Positions 43,689 through 54,346 are shown, counted from the first letter of the stretch. The stretch is 64,000 nucleotides of DNA from an uncultured Duncaniella sp. (GCA_910586665.1 CAJUIX010000017.1:1-64000); one strand, 5' to 3'. Translations and numbers: made by a program. Notes: generated by a model not told the origin, from the letters alone.

Positions 43689-45623
43689 TTAGTCCATTAT
43701 GAATTTCTTGAGTGTTGTGAGCGTGCGGAGCACTTCTGCGACATTGGTCACATGGCTGATGGCGCCACGGCCATTGTAGGGCGGGTTGGCGTCATAGAGC
43801 TGCGAGAGGGAGCCGATGCAGCCGTTTGACATCTCGTCCTCGAAGCCGATAAGCATACGGTCGATGTAGCTGACGCCGCTCATGCCGAACACCTTCAGAT
43901 AGGCATCCGAGTAGAAGCCGATGAGCCAGGGGCGCGAGGGACCGTTGTGGAGTGCCATTTCGCGCTCCTCGGGCGAGCCGAGGTAGCAGGGGCGGTAGCC
44001 GTAGCTCTTCGGCGAGAGGGTGCGCAGGCCCTTCGGGGTCAGAAGCTCGCGGGTCACGATGTCGAGCACCTTCTTGCGCTGGCGGCGGTCAAGCGGCGAG
44101 TAGTCGAGACCGATGGCGATTGCCATGTTGGGGCGCACTGAGGGGTCGGCGTATGTCCCGTTGACATAGTCGTAGAGATAGCCGTAGTCGTTGAGGAAGG
44201 TGCTGATGAAGGGGGCTGCCATCTTGTCGGCGGCCTCTTTGAACTTCTCCTCGTCGGTGGTCCCCTCGGAGAGTTTCGAGGCAAACATGAGTGCGTTGTA
44301 CCAGAGCGCGTTGAACTCTACCAAAAGGCCTGTGCGGCCGATTACGGGACGTCCGCCGAGCGAGCCGTTCATCCACGACATTGGTTTGTCGAGTCCATCG
44401 GTGGTCACCATTCCGTTGTCGTCCACCTTCAATAGCGGATGCTTCTGCGCGAGTATGAAGTTGAGGATTTCGCGGATGACGGGGAGGTATTTCTCCTTGG
44501 CGTCGTCGCGTCCGTAGGTTTTGGCATACTGCTGTAAGGCCCATACAGCCCAAAGGGGTACGTCGGGGAGGTCGATGCCAATGATGCGCTTGTCGTTCTC
44601 GCCGCTGCTCATGAAGTGCTTGAGTGCAGTGAGCGCAGTAGAGGCTATGCGCTCGAAGTCCTCGCGGTGGTTTATGGCGATAGTGGCTCCGGGGAGTGCC
44701 ATGAAGGTGTTGCGGGCGAGAATTTTTCCCCAGGGATAGCCTGAGAGGAGATACATGCCGTCTTTCTCGTTGAGGTAGCACTGCTTGACGGCGTTCTTCA
44801 GACAGTTGAAGAAGGAAGTGCGGCAGGTGCGGTGGGCAATCTCGTTCTCATACATTTTTGCAAGTGAGCGGGGCGATACCTCGCTTGTTCCAGCCGAGAA
44901 AATGACCGACTCACCTTTTTTTATGGGCACTTCGAAGTAGCCCGGCACCCACAGGTCCTCGCAGTAGGGCACTCCGCGCTCCAGGTCTTTGACATACTCG
45001 AAGCCGTTGTACCAGTTAGGCTCGTAAGTCCAGGTGGGCTTGTGGCTGAACTGCATATAAAGCGTCGGATAGCCCGGATAGAGGCAGGCCGACACGCCGT
45101 TCTTCACTTCGGGGACGGTGGGGTCGAGTGTGTCGTTGGCCACACACAGTTCGTTGGCGTCGCGGAAGGCGAGCACGGGGCGGAAGCGGAGCGTTGTCGG
45201 CGAATGGGCCTCCACGAGGGTGTAGCGGATGAGGATGCGGTTCTCGTTGGAGATAAATATTTTCTCCTTGGTCAGGATGACGCCGCCGACGCGATAGGTG
45301 GTACGCGGGACGCTCTCGCAGTCAAATTCACGGATATATTTGTGGCCGTTTGGACTCATGACTCCGCCGCGGTAGCGGTGGAGTGCGAGGTTGAACGGCG
45401 CGCCATGCTGGTAGACCGTGAGGTCGAGCGACGAAAGCAGTACATGTGACGAATTACCCAGCTCCGGCACGGGGACCACCAGAAGTCCGTGCTGCTTGCG
45501 GGTGTTGCAGTCAACTATCGTCGTACAGTGATAAGCCCCCGACTGATTAGTGCGGAGCATTTCCTTCGGAAGTGACTGCTCCAGATTAATCATGAGGTTT
45601 TTATCAAATTTAAGATAGCTCAT
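43689..45623 (-). CDS. Glycogen debranching enzyme (amylo-alpha-1,6-glucosidase type)
   Basis: The 644-aa cytoplasmic protein has an N-terminal beta-rich domain (about 1-260: NQSGAYHCTTIVDCNTRKQHGLLV, typical of GDE_N) and a C-terminal (alpha/alpha)6 barrel (about 290-640) with LSGYPWGKILARNTFMALPG, GMVTTDGLDKPMSWMNGSLGGRPVIGRTG, and the late ALHNGPSRPWLIGFYSDAYL. It should remove alpha-1,6 branches during glycogen breakdown. It is the first gene of the glycogen operon. I see no clear Bacteroidetes promoter directly upstream (45624-45800). Confidence 0.94.
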   Translation of the reverse strand: MSYLKFDKNLMINLEQSLPKEMLRTNQSGAYHCTTIVDCNTRKQHGLLVVPVPELGNSSHVLLSSLDLTVYQHGAPFNLALHRYRGGVMSPNGHKYIREFDCESVPRTTYRVGGVILTKEKIFISNENRILIRYTLVEAHSPTTLRFRPVLAFRDANELCVANDTLDPTVPEVKNGVSACLYPGYPTLYMQFSHKPTWTYEPNWYNGFEYVKDLERGVPYCEDLWVPGYFEVPIKKGESVIFSAGTSEVSPRSLAKMYENEIAHRTCRTSFFNCLKNAVKQCYLNEKDGMYLLSGYPWGKILARNTFMALPGATIAINHREDFERIASTALTALKHFMSSGENDKRIIGIDLPDVPLWAVWALQQYAKTYGRDDAKEKYLPVIREILNFILAQKHPLLKVDDNGMVTTDGLDKPMSWMNGSLGGRPVIGRTGLLVEFNALWYNALMFASKLSEGTTDEEKFKEAADKMAAPFISTFLNDYGYLYDYVNGTYADPSVRPNMAIAIGLDYSPLDRRQRKKVLDIVTRELLTPKGLRTLSPKSYGYRPCYLGSPEEREMALHNGPSRPWLIGFYSDAYLKVFGMSGVSYIDRMLIGFEDEMSNGCIGSLSQLYDANPPYNGRGAISHVTNVAEVLRTLTTLKKFIMD

Positions 45624-45864
45624 TTAAGGTATAATTATTTTATTGATTGTTAGATTCCGGCTAAATAGGGCATTAGGTCACGCCCTTCATGATATGTATA
45701 TTAGAATTGACGCGGCTCCGAAGGTTGGAGAGTTGACTATGCGGGGTCGGGTTAATATTAAGTCACGAATTTAGACCTTTATTCCGATAAAAACAAACTT
45801 TGCAGCAAAAAATCATAGATGTTTTTTAATTCTGCTGAACAACATACCCGCGCAGCATATAAAA
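45624..45864. other. Intergenic region without recognised gene
   Basis: The 241 bp between the debranching enzyme start and the DUF4295 terminator hold no convincing ORF. AAACAAACTTTGCAGC near 45788-45802 has a TTTGC similar to a promoter end but lacks the TA of a -7 box. Confidence 0.5.
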
Positions 45865-45902
45865 ATTCCCGGAGCAGCATTTTCGTATGCCGGTCCGGGA
45901 AT
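45865..45902 (-). terminator. Terminator of rpmB-rpmG-DUF4295
   Basis: ATTCCCGGA (45865-45873) pairs with TCCGGGAAT (45894-45902), with an inner GCAT/ATGC helix. On the minus strand a T-run follows. Confidence 0.85.
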
Positions 45903-45932
45903 CTTTATGTCTTATCGTGGGGTGTGCCCGCA

Positions 45933-46082
45933 TTATTTGAGGGCGTCCTTTACAGCGTCGTTGGGAACCATCTGTTCCTGGAAGGTGTAAGCACCGGTCT
46001 TCGCCGACTTAACGACCTTGATGACCTTGCTGTAGGTGCGGCCTTCGCCTTTTTGCAGAGATGCAACGGTTTTCTTTGCCAT
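45933..46082 (-). CDS. DUF4295 small basic protein
   Basis: This 49-aa product starts MAKKTVASLQKGEGRTYSKV and ends PNDAVKDALK. It matches the small basic protein that follows rpmB and rpmG in Bacteroidetes (DUF4295). The constant linkage and its basic composition suggest a ribosome-associated role, which is not proven here. It starts 11 bp after the L33 stop and is followed by a terminator, closing the operon. Confidence 0.9.
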   Translation of the reverse strand: MAKKTVASLQKGEGRTYSKVIKVVKSAKTGAYTFQEQMVPNDAVKDALK

Positions 46083-46093
46083 GAGTCAGTGAA

Positions 46094-46282
46094 TTATTTG
46101 ATTTCTTTGTGGACAGTAACTTTCTTGAGAATCGGGTTGTATTTCTTCAACTCCAGACGCTCTGTAGTGTTCTTGCGGTTCTTCGTGGTGATATAGCGTG
46201 AAGTACCGGGCATGCCTGATGCCTTGTGTTCAGTACATTCGAGGATGACCTGAACGCGATTGCCTTTAGCTTTCTTTGCCAT
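46094..46282 (-). CDS. rpmG: Ribosomal protein bL33
   Basis: The 62-aa basic protein reads MAKKAKGNRVQVILECTEHK at the N-terminus and includes RYITTKNRKNTTERLELKKY, the L33 signature. It retains only one of the zinc-binding cysteines, so it is the C-minus form that does not bind zinc. It lies 6 bp after rpmB and 11 bp before DUF4295. Confidence 0.97.
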   Translation of the reverse strand: MAKKAKGNRVQVILECTEHKASGMPGTSRYITTKNRKNTTERLELKKYNPILKKVTVHKEIK

Positions 46283-46288
46283 CTTCTT

Positions 46289-46549
46289 TTATAAAATGTC
46301 TAAGTATTTGATTTCTGTTATATAACCCTTTGCGGCTGCTTCCTTGATGGCAGCGTCGAGACCCTTCTTGTTGATGGTGCGAAGGCCTGCGGCAGAAATG
46401 GTAAGGGTGATCCAAGCTTGCTCCTCAACCCAGAAGAATTTCTTGTTGAAGAGATTTACATCAAACTTGCGCTTAGTGCGACGCTTTGAGTGCGACACAT
46501 TGTTGCCCACCATTGCTTTCTTGCCTGTGATCTGACAAATTTTTGACAT
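46289..46549 (-). CDS. rpmB: Ribosomal protein bL28
   Basis: The 86-aa protein has the L28 start MSKICQITGKKAMVGNNVSHS and the KRRTKRKFDVNL segment. Only one cysteine remains, so it is the C-minus form. It is the first gene of rpmB-rpmG-DUF4295; the promoter at 46688-46719 leaves a leader of about 130 nt that could carry a regulatory structure. Confidence 0.97.
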   Translation of the reverse strand: MSKICQITGKKAMVGNNVSHSKRRTKRKFDVNLFNKKFFWVEEQAWITLTISAAGLRTINKKGLDAAIKEAAAKGYITEIKYLDIL

Positions 46550-46687
46550 GGCTGTTGGTTTTTATCTCTTTGTTGTTTACTAATTATATAAGTCACAGCG
46601 CCTTGTGGCCGCCATCTCAATTCTCATATCGGGGCTGAGTGCATCTTTCAGAGCCCTTTTTCAAGGATGTGCCACAAAACTCGGCTG

Positions 46688-46719
46688 CAAAGTTATGAAA
46701 TTATTCCCTCTTAACCAAA
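46688..46719 (-). promoter_or_regulatory. Promoter of rpmB operon
   Basis: On the minus strand TTTG (complement of 46716-46719), 20 bp, and TAACTTTG (complement of 46688-46695) match the consensus exactly. Confidence 0.85.
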
Positions 46720-46778
46720 GGTTTTTCACTCTTTTTAGGTGAGGCTCACATATTTTAACCCTTGTGAGGGCTAAAAAT

Positions 46779-46809
46779 AAGGAGTGTCGGCCAGATGCCG
46801 GCACTCCTT
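46779..46809 (-). terminator. Terminator of fabF
   Basis: AAGGAGTG...CACTCCTT with an inner CGGC/GCCG helix; the minus strand continues ATTTTTAG. It is 39 bp past the fabF stop. Confidence 0.8.
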
Positions 46810-46847
46810 GGTGGTATAGCTATGGTGTTATGGAGAAATTCGTTGGC

Positions 46848-48122
<1,275 letters not shown>

Positions 48123-48310
48123 TAGTTTGTGGGTTCGTTAAAGGAAAAATGTGTTGGATGAAAGGAAAATTTATCCGTTTGTATAATTGATGTGCCACCT
48201 TTAACTGAGAAGAAGGCTCCACCGCGCTGATTTGAATTTGGCGTGGGGAGCCTTTGGTGGCTCGGTCTGAGCGCTGCCTGTATGGTAGAGGCTGCCGTTG
48301 ACCGGTGTTC

Positions 48311-48550
48311 TTACTTCTGGGTGTTGGCCTCGATGTATTCGATAGCGTTCTGTACGGTGCTGATCTTCTCGGCCTGGTCATCGGGGATAGTGATGCCGAA
48401 TTCTTTCTCGAATTCCATGATGAGTTCTACGGTGTCGAGGCTGTCTGCGCCAAGATCTTTTGTGAATTCAGCGGTTTCGGTTACTTCGTTTTCGTCAACA
48501 CCGAGCTTATCAACGATGATAGCTTTAACTCGAGATGCAATTTCAGACAT
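48311..48550 (-). CDS. acpP: Acyl carrier protein
   Basis: The 79-aa acidic protein has the phosphopantetheine attachment motif GADSLDTVELIMEFE (Ser in DSL) and the usual first helix IASRVKAIIVDKLGV. It carries acyl chains for FabF and other enzymes. A -7 box TAACTTTG on the minus strand (complement of 48626-48633) lies about 75 bp upstream. Confidence 0.98.
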   Translation of the reverse strand: MSEIASRVKAIIVDKLGVDENEVTETAEFTKDLGADSLDTVELIMEFEKEFGITIPDDQAEKISTVQNAIEYIEANTQK

Positions 48551-48625
48551 AGTTTTAAAAATTGTAAGTTGATTAGTAATTTCTTAATTTAAGGGAAAAT
48601 GCAATGATTTTTCGCATTTGCGGTG

Positions 48626-48633
48626 CAAAGTTA
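48626..48633 (-). promoter_or_regulatory. -7 box of acpP-fabF
   Basis: Minus-strand TAACTTTG. A TTTG at the normal distance is not present; the nearest (complement of 48661-48664) is 27 bp away. Confidence 0.5.
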
Positions 48634-48862
48634 AGTATTTTTTGACAACTTTCCACTATCCAAAAGTATAAAGATGTTAATTGGGCTGCGTTTTACTTAT
48701 TTTTTGGCTCTTTTGGCCTTCTCGCTGTCCTATTTTGCGGATTCAAATTTATTTTATTGTTACAAACTTGTTACGAACAATGGTGTTATACTATTAAATA
48801 GAAATTTTTTGTCCAATTTTGTATTTGGATATTTACATCAACTATATCTCATCATAAGAATC

Positions 48863-49696
48863 ATGAAACTAAGACACGCCCTCATCGTCACCCCGCTCCT
48901 CGCCCTTGCTCTCGCTGCATGTTCCGGCCGGAAGGAGAAGGCTGCTCCTAACGACGGCATCACTGAATTTGCAGTAAACCAGACTCTTTTGACGGCTGAC
49001 AGTAACTACCGCATAGACACTGACTACGGGACCGTCTACCTCGAACTATATACTTCTCTCCAGTGGCCCAAGACAATGGGAAGCTATGAAATAAAGACCC
49101 TTCGCGACTCTATCCTGAATTTCGCTTACTCCGACACTGTCTCTACAAGTGCGCGCGAGGCTGTCAGCCGCTTCGTCCACGACACATCTATAGTAGAGGG
49201 TGCTCGCAATATCGAACCGGTCGATACACTGCCCGCCGACTCGATGACATATTTCAACAGTGTCACCGCCTCTGTAATTGACCTCGACGAGGAAATGGTC
49301 ACCTACCAGTTGACCAACTCCTCGTATCTCGGCGGTGCGCACCCGCTGACTGTCATACGCCCCTTTACATATGACTTCGCCGAAGGACGAGTGCTCGATT
49401 TTGCCTCCATATTCCGCCCCGAGGTGACAGCCGACTCCGTCATGCCGATTATCCGTGAGGCTCTCGCCCGCCAGTATTCGGTTCCAGTCAACTCTCTTGA
49501 GCGCGCCGGCTTCTTCGTGAATCAGATTACCTATCCGGGTAAGCCCTATATTTCAAATAATACACTCTATTTCCATTATGACCCCTATGAAATCGGCCCG
49601 TATTCGCTCGGTCAGGTTGATGTCGCTGTATATCCTTACGAGGTCGACAGCCTTCTCCGCCCGGCTGTCAAGCGCCTCTTCGACCAAGGTTTCTGA
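48863..49696 (+). CDS. DUF3298-type lipoprotein
   Basis: I choose ATG 48863, which opens a lipoprotein signal (MKLRHALIVTPLLALALAACSG, lipobox AAC); the frame upstream to 48674 lies in AT-rich non-coding-like DNA. The 277-aa product has a DUF4163-like part followed by a DUF3298/RsiV-like C-terminal domain: SSYLGGAHPLTVIRPFTYDFAEG, and LYFHYDPYEIGPYSLGQVDVAVYPYEV, the family signature. Related domains occur in RsiV-type anti-sigma factors that bind lysozyme, but no sigma factor or transmembrane helix is present here. It is monocistronic. Confidence 0.85.
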   Translation: MKLRHALIVTPLLALALAACSGRKEKAAPNDGITEFAVNQTLLTADSNYRIDTDYGTVYLELYTSLQWPKTMGSYEIKTLRDSILNFAYSDTVSTSAREAVSRFVHDTSIVEGARNIEPVDTLPADSMTYFNSVTASVIDLDEEMVTYQLTNSSYLGGAHPLTVIRPFTYDFAEGRVLDFASIFRPEVTADSVMPIIREALARQYSVPVNSLERAGFFVNQITYPGKPYISNNTLYFHYDPYEIGPYSLGQVDVAVYPYEVDSLLRPAVKRLFDQGF

Positions 49697-49730
49697 GGTG
49701 GCGGGAGATAGTTTCCGAAAATAAAATGCC

Positions 49731-49814
49731 TGTAGGGATGTTGCGTGACGTGTCCAAATTATAAAATGGTAATGGACTATTTATAGGTGGACGCTGCACG
49801 CAGCGTCCCTACAG
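49731..49814. repeat. Paired REP-like palindromes (BIME-like)
   Basis: The left unit (49731-49755) begins TGTAGGGATGTTGCG and is degenerate. The right unit (49788-49814) ends GCAGCGTCCCTACAG and is a clean hairpin. Same family as 37481-37572. Confidence 0.75.
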
Positions 49815-49878
49815 CATCATTAACCCCCGACTTTAAAATTCAACCCAAACTTTCAACCTTAAACCAACCCATCAAATC

Positions 49879-51177
49879 ATGGAAGATGCAAAACTATCCG
49901 CCCGCTCACTAATGGAGTTTCTCGACCAGAGTCCTGTAAATTTCCTCGCCGTGAAAACCGTCAGCCGCCACCTTGACGATGCCGGCTTCGCCCGCCTCGA
50001 TCCCTCTGAGAGCTGGCAGCTCGCCCCCGGAGGTAAATATTACATAACTAAAAACTCCAGCGCTATCTTTGCCTTCGTCCTCTCGACCGAAGGTCCCGCT
50101 TCTGGCTTCCGCATTATCTCTGCCCACTCCGACTCCCCAGGCTTTCGCATCAAGCCCAAAGCCGAGATGCTTACCGAAGGTGGTATTGTCAAGCTCAATG
50201 TGGAAGTCTACGGAGGTCCTATCCTCTACACATGGTTTGACCGTCCCCTTTCAATAGCCGGACGCGTCATGCTCCGTACTGACAATCCTTTGCATCCCCG
50301 CACCGAGATTATCCGCTTCGACCGTCCTCTGCTCACCATACCCCACCTTGCCATCCACTTCAACCGTGCGGTCAACGACGGCAACCCTCTCTCGCGTCAG
50401 AAAGATATGCTCCCGGTCATCGCCATAGTGCGCGACGCTGCCGAGAAGGACAATCTCCTCCTCCGCACAGTGGCCGATGCGCTTGGCGTAAGTATGGCCG
50501 ATATCATTGACTTTGACCTCTCGCTCTTCGACACCACACCCGCCTGCCTCGTGGGGCTCAATGAGGAATTCCTCACCTCCGGCCGTCTCGACGACCTCAG
50601 TATGGTCCACGGAGCCATGACAGCTCTCCTCGAGACCACCTCTACCCGCCAAACACGCGTCATGGCTATATTCGACAACGAGGAGACGGGTTCAGGCACC
50701 AAGCAGGGCGCAGCTTCGCCAGTGCTCATGCAGCTCCTGCGCCGCATAGTCAGCGCTCTCGGTGGAAGCGAGGAGGACTACTTCAGAGGTATCGACAAGT
50801 CGTTCATGGTGTCGGCCGACAATGCACACGCCTTCCACCCCAACTACTCTGAGAAGTATGACCCGACGAATCACCCTGTAGTCGGCGGAGGCCCGGTGAT
50901 TAAAATCAACGCCAACTGCAAGTATATGACCGATGCTGACTCAGCAGCCGTCTTTCGCACTATATGCGACAAGGCCGGCGTGCCATGCCAGTACTTCGTC
51001 AACCACAGCGACGTCGCCGGCGGCTCCACCCTCGGCAACATCCTCACCTCGCAGATTGACCTCCGCGGTGTCGACATGGGGGAGGCAATCTGGGCCATGC
51101 ACTCCGTCCGCGAGACAATGGCCACCCGTGACCATGCCTACACCATCGCCGCCTTCAAGACATTCTTTGATTTGTAG
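49879..51177 (+). CDS. apeB: M18-family aminopeptidase
   Basis: This 432-aa dinuclear-zinc aminopeptidase is related to aspartyl aminopeptidase and forms dodecamers in the family. Metal ligands and catalytic residues appear in SAHSDSPGFRIKP, FDNEETGSGTKQGA and SADNAHAFHPNYSEKYDPTNHP, and the C-terminal FVNHSDVAGGSTLGNILTSQ. No signal peptide, so it acts on cytoplasmic peptides, favouring acidic N-termini in relatives. It stands alone between a REP-like pair and a shared terminator. Confidence 0.95.
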   Translation: MEDAKLSARSLMEFLDQSPVNFLAVKTVSRHLDDAGFARLDPSESWQLAPGGKYYITKNSSAIFAFVLSTEGPASGFRIISAHSDSPGFRIKPKAEMLTEGGIVKLNVEVYGGPILYTWFDRPLSIAGRVMLRTDNPLHPRTEIIRFDRPLLTIPHLAIHFNRAVNDGNPLSRQKDMLPVIAIVRDAAEKDNLLLRTVADALGVSMADIIDFDLSLFDTTPACLVGLNEEFLTSGRLDDLSMVHGAMTALLETTSTRQTRVMAIFDNEETGSGTKQGAASPVLMQLLRRIVSALGGSEEDYFRGIDKSFMVSADNAHAFHPNYSEKYDPTNHPVVGGGPVIKINANCKYMTDADSAAVFRTICDKAGVPCQYFVNHSDVAGGSTLGNILTSQIDLRGVDMGEAIWAMHSVRETMATRDHAYTIAAFKTFFDL

Positions 51178-51200
51178 AATCTCTATTATTCTATAATATA

Positions 51201-51235
51201 ACGCCGCCTCGGACAAAAGCGTCCTGAGGCGGCGT
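51201..51235. terminator. Bidirectional terminator apeB / cydB
   Basis: ACGCCGCCTC (51201-51210) pairs with GAGGCGGCGT (51226-51235), extended by an inner GGAC..GTCC helix, between convergent genes. Confidence 0.85.
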
Positions 51236-51259
51236 TGCTATGTTTATCAATAATCAAAA

Positions 51260-52387
51260 TCAGTCGTGTTTGCGGTCCATTGCGTACCAGGCGTAGGCGA
51301 TGTAGGCGACGACGAAGGGGATGATGAGCGATACCCAGCTCATGCATGTAAGCGTGAAGCGGCTCGACGAGCTGTTGAATATGGTCAGTGACGACGAGGG
51401 GTCGGTCAATGAGGGGTAGTAAGGAGTGTTGTTGTAGCCGGCTATCCAGAATAGCGCGAGCACGACGAGCACGGTTCCTGTCCCTGTCCACCATATGCCG
51501 CAGGTCCAGTGCTTCGCGAAGGCTGAACGGATGATGCCGTAGAGGACGAGCACCACTCCTGCGAGGAATGCCACGAGCGCCCAGGGGAGGTCGATGAGGT
51601 TGTGGAAATATTTGAACTCGCGAAGCTCAAATGAGCTGCGCGGGCCGTCGATGCTGCCGTCGAAGGTGGTCTCAAGCGATGCCGTGGTCATAATCAGCCC
51701 GACGAAGAGAAGGAAGAACACGAGGAAGATGACGGCGTTGACCAGCACGCGGCGGCGGTTGGTGCGGAAGAAGTTATCGTCGGCCTTGTTGTTGTTCATC
51801 AGGTAGAGTGCGGCCTGTGTGCGGGCGAGAAAGAGGACGGCGAAGCCGAGCACGAGGTTTTTCCAGTAGAAGATAGCCTCGAAGCCGTGGGTGGGCGCCC
51901 AGCGGGAGATGACGGGAGAGGAGTTGTCGAAGAGGTTGCCCTTGCTGATGCTGAACTCGGCTCCGAAGAACATCATTGCCACGGCCACGCCGAGCAGGAT
52001 GCAGCCGACGCTGCCGTTGATGAAGAGGAAGGTGTCGTAGGTGCGGGTGCCGAAGACATTCCCCTTCTTTGCACGGAATTCGTAGCTGACGGCCTGGAGC
52101 ACGAAGCTGATGAGGATGAGCATCCAGAGCCAGTAGGCGCCTCCGAAGCTCGTAGAGTAGAATAATGGGAAGGAGGCGAAGAAGGCTCCGCCGAAGACGA
52201 CGAGGGTTGTGAACGTTAGCTCCCACTTGTGGCCGAAGGAGTTGATCATGCGCCGCGAGGCCTCCGACGAGTTGCTTACGCCGAGCAGGAATGTCTGTCC
52301 TCCCTGGACGAAGAGGAGGAAGACCAGAAGGGCGCCGAGCACTGAAATCAGCAGCCACCAGTATATCTGTAAGGATTCAAGTTCCAT
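51260..52387 (-). CDS. cydB: Cytochrome bd oxidase subunit II
   Basis: The 375-aa inner-membrane protein pairs with CydA in the quinol oxidase. Family features include the N-terminal LQIYWWLLISVLGALLVFLLFVQGGQTFLLG and about eight transmembrane helices, with no heme ligands needed. It lies 39 bp downstream of cydA on the same strand and ends at a shared terminator. The complex consumes oxygen at high affinity, so the organism can respire or detoxify nanomolar oxygen. Confidence 0.95.
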   Translation of the reverse strand: MELESLQIYWWLLISVLGALLVFLLFVQGGQTFLLGVSNSSEASRRMINSFGHKWELTFTTLVVFGGAFFASFPLFYSTSFGGAYWLWMLILISFVLQAVSYEFRAKKGNVFGTRTYDTFLFINGSVGCILLGVAVAMMFFGAEFSISKGNLFDNSSPVISRWAPTHGFEAIFYWKNLVLGFAVLFLARTQAALYLMNNNKADDNFFRTNRRRVLVNAVIFLVFFLLFVGLIMTTASLETTFDGSIDGPRSSFELREFKYFHNLIDLPWALVAFLAGVVLVLYGIIRSAFAKHWTCGIWWTGTGTVLVVLALFWIAGYNNTPYYPSLTDPSSSLTIFNSSSSRFTLTCMSWVSLIIPFVVAYIAYAWYAMDRKHD

Positions 52388-52426
52388 ATCTTTGATTTTT
52401 AGAATGATAGTGATTCAACGGATTTT

Positions 52427-53983
52427 TTAATATTCGTCGTGGTCGGAGCCATTGCGGATCTGGTGGGCCATAATTGTGATTTCAGCCACCAGCAGGGCGG
52501 TGAACACTGCCGCAAACATCCAGAAGGTCAGCTGCACGGTCGACGAAGATATGGCCGAGATAGCGGCCTTGGCGGGCATGAGCCCCTCGATAATCCAAGG
52601 CTGGCGTCCGACTTCGGCGGTCACCCAGCCGGCCTCGGAGCAAATCCAGACGACCACGATTGAGAGCATGGCCACCCACTGCCACCAGCGGCGCTCCCAA
52701 AGCTTGCCGCCGCGGGCCATGCTGACAACGGCAATGATGAAGAAGAGGAGCAGGTAGCCTCCGGCCATGACCATGATGCGGAACGAATAGAAGGTTACGC
52801 CGACCGGCGGTATGGCTTCCTCGGGGCTGTCAAGGTAGCCGTAGCCGAAGTAGCGGTAGTCTTTTTTGAGATTCTCTCGGGCTGCTGCCATAGCCGCGGT
52901 GTCGCCCTTGGCCATAGCGTTGTCGAACTCGCGCAGGGCTTCATGGGCGCGCTTACCTATGATGATGCGTTGGGCGTAGGAGTCGGTGCGCACGGTGTCA
53001 CCCTCCGGCGTGAGTCTGATGCCGTTGATGAGGTCGTTGATGCCGGGGACGAAGCTGTCGGCGTCATGGTTGGCCAGGAGAGAGAGTCCCTTGGGGATAG
53101 AGATTTCGAAAAGGAAGGGGTCACTGTCGTCGGCGCGCTGTTTGGAGGGGTCGAGGATGCCGAAGCCGACGAGGTCCTGACCGACCTTGCCGTCGTAGAG
53201 TCCCTCCATAGCGGCGAGTTTCATAGGCTGCACGCGTGCCACCTGCACTGCCGAGCCGTCGCCGGTCCAAATGGTGAAGATGATGCCGACGAGACCGACC
53301 CAACCGGCTATGCGGATTGAGTCGAGGGCGAACTCACGGCGGCGCTGCTTCATGAGATACCATGAGCTGACACCGCAGACGAAGACAGCTCCAAGCACCC
53401 AGCCGTCAAAGACAGCGTGGAAGAATTTGTTGATAGCGACAGGGGAGAGCACCACGTCCCAGAAGTTGTCCATGACGTTGCGCATCTGTCCGGGGTCGAA
53501 CTCCATCCCGACGGGATACTGCATCCATGCGTTGGCGATGAGAATCCAAAGGGCCGAAATCGAGGCTCCGAGGGCTGTCAGCCATGTCGATGCGAGGTGG
53601 AAGCCGGGGGATACCTTCTTCCAGCCGAAGAACATCACGGCGATGAATGTAGCCTCCATGAAGAAGGCGAGGAGTCCCTCGATAGCCAGCGGGGCGCCGA
53701 AAATGTCGCCGACAAACCAGCTGTAGTTCGACCAGTTGGTGCCGAACTCGAATTCGAGGATAATACCCGTGGCCACACCCATAGCAAAGTTTATGCCGAA
53801 GAGTGTCATCCAAAACTTTGTGGTTCTGAGCCATTTGGGGCTGCGCGTGCGGTAATAGATTGTTTCCATGATGCCGACTATGACGCTCAATCCGAGTGTC
53901 AGCGGCACGAAGAGCCAGTGGTACATGGCGGTGAGGGCAAACTGCCATCGCGACCAGTCGACTACGGTCATCAAATCATCCAT
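52427..53983 (-). CDS. cydA: Cytochrome bd oxidase subunit I
   Basis: CydA carries the hemes and the quinol site. The 518-aa protein begins with WSRWQFALTAMYHWLFVPLTLGLS (axial His), has the Q-loop between helices VI and VII (about 250-380, of average length), and the conserved GWVTAEVGRQPWIIEG (the G-R-Q-P-W motif). It is the second gene of DUF4492-cydA-cydB, 70 bp after DUF4492. Confidence 0.97.
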   Translation of the reverse strand: MDDLMTVVDWSRWQFALTAMYHWLFVPLTLGLSVIVGIMETIYYRTRSPKWLRTTKFWMTLFGINFAMGVATGIILEFEFGTNWSNYSWFVGDIFGAPLAIEGLLAFFMEATFIAVMFFGWKKVSPGFHLASTWLTALGASISALWILIANAWMQYPVGMEFDPGQMRNVMDNFWDVVLSPVAINKFFHAVFDGWVLGAVFVCGVSSWYLMKQRRREFALDSIRIAGWVGLVGIIFTIWTGDGSAVQVARVQPMKLAAMEGLYDGKVGQDLVGFGILDPSKQRADDSDPFLFEISIPKGLSLLANHDADSFVPGINDLINGIRLTPEGDTVRTDSYAQRIIIGKRAHEALREFDNAMAKGDTAAMAAARENLKKDYRYFGYGYLDSPEEAIPPVGVTFYSFRIMVMAGGYLLLFFIIAVVSMARGGKLWERRWWQWVAMLSIVVVWICSEAGWVTAEVGRQPWIIEGLMPAKAAISAISSSTVQLTFWMFAAVFTALLVAEITIMAHQIRNGSDHDEY

Positions 53984-54053
53984 AGGGCTTGTGTGGTCTG
54001 AAAAGTTAGTATAGGGGGTTAGTTGAAATCGTCAGGTTGACAGGCGCTTGCCA

Positions 54054-54311
54054 CTATCTGTTGAGCATGGAGCTGCGCACTGCTTCGGCGCGCTGCTCGT
54101 CGCTGTCATAGTCACGCGAGAGTATGTCGGGGAAGAAGAAGAGCTTGAAGATAAAGAATATAATGAAGAGTTTTATCAGAATGATGATCCAGAGTTTGCG
54201 GCCTACGGTCATCGAGCGGAAGCCGTCGACATAGAAACCCACGACCCTTGCGGGCCATGAGGCCATGCGCTGCAGCAGTGGCGCGTCTGTGTCGGTCTGT
54301 CGGCTCCTCAT
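54054..54311 (-). CDS. DUF4492 small membrane protein
   Basis: The 85-aa protein has one hydrophobic helix (KLWIIILIKLFIIFFIFKLFFFP, about 43-65) between a basic N-terminal part (WPARVVGFYVDGFRSMTVG) and a charged tail. DUF4492 proteins recur immediately before cydA in Bacteroidetes, so an assembly or stabilising role similar to CydX is a reasonable inference, though the position of the helix and the length differ from CydX. A promoter box lies at 54347-54354. Confidence 0.88.
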   Translation of the reverse strand: MRSRQTDTDAPLLQRMASWPARVVGFYVDGFRSMTVGRKLWIIILIKLFIIFFIFKLFFFPDILSRDYDSDEQRAEAVRSSMLNR

Positions 54312-54346
54312 AGTCTTTATAACAAAATAATCGGTAGGCTTGCGGG

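Noticed and set aside
48674..48862. N-terminal extension of the DUF3298 lipoprotein
   Set aside because: AT-rich, non-coding in character, and it would bury the lipoprotein signal at 48863.
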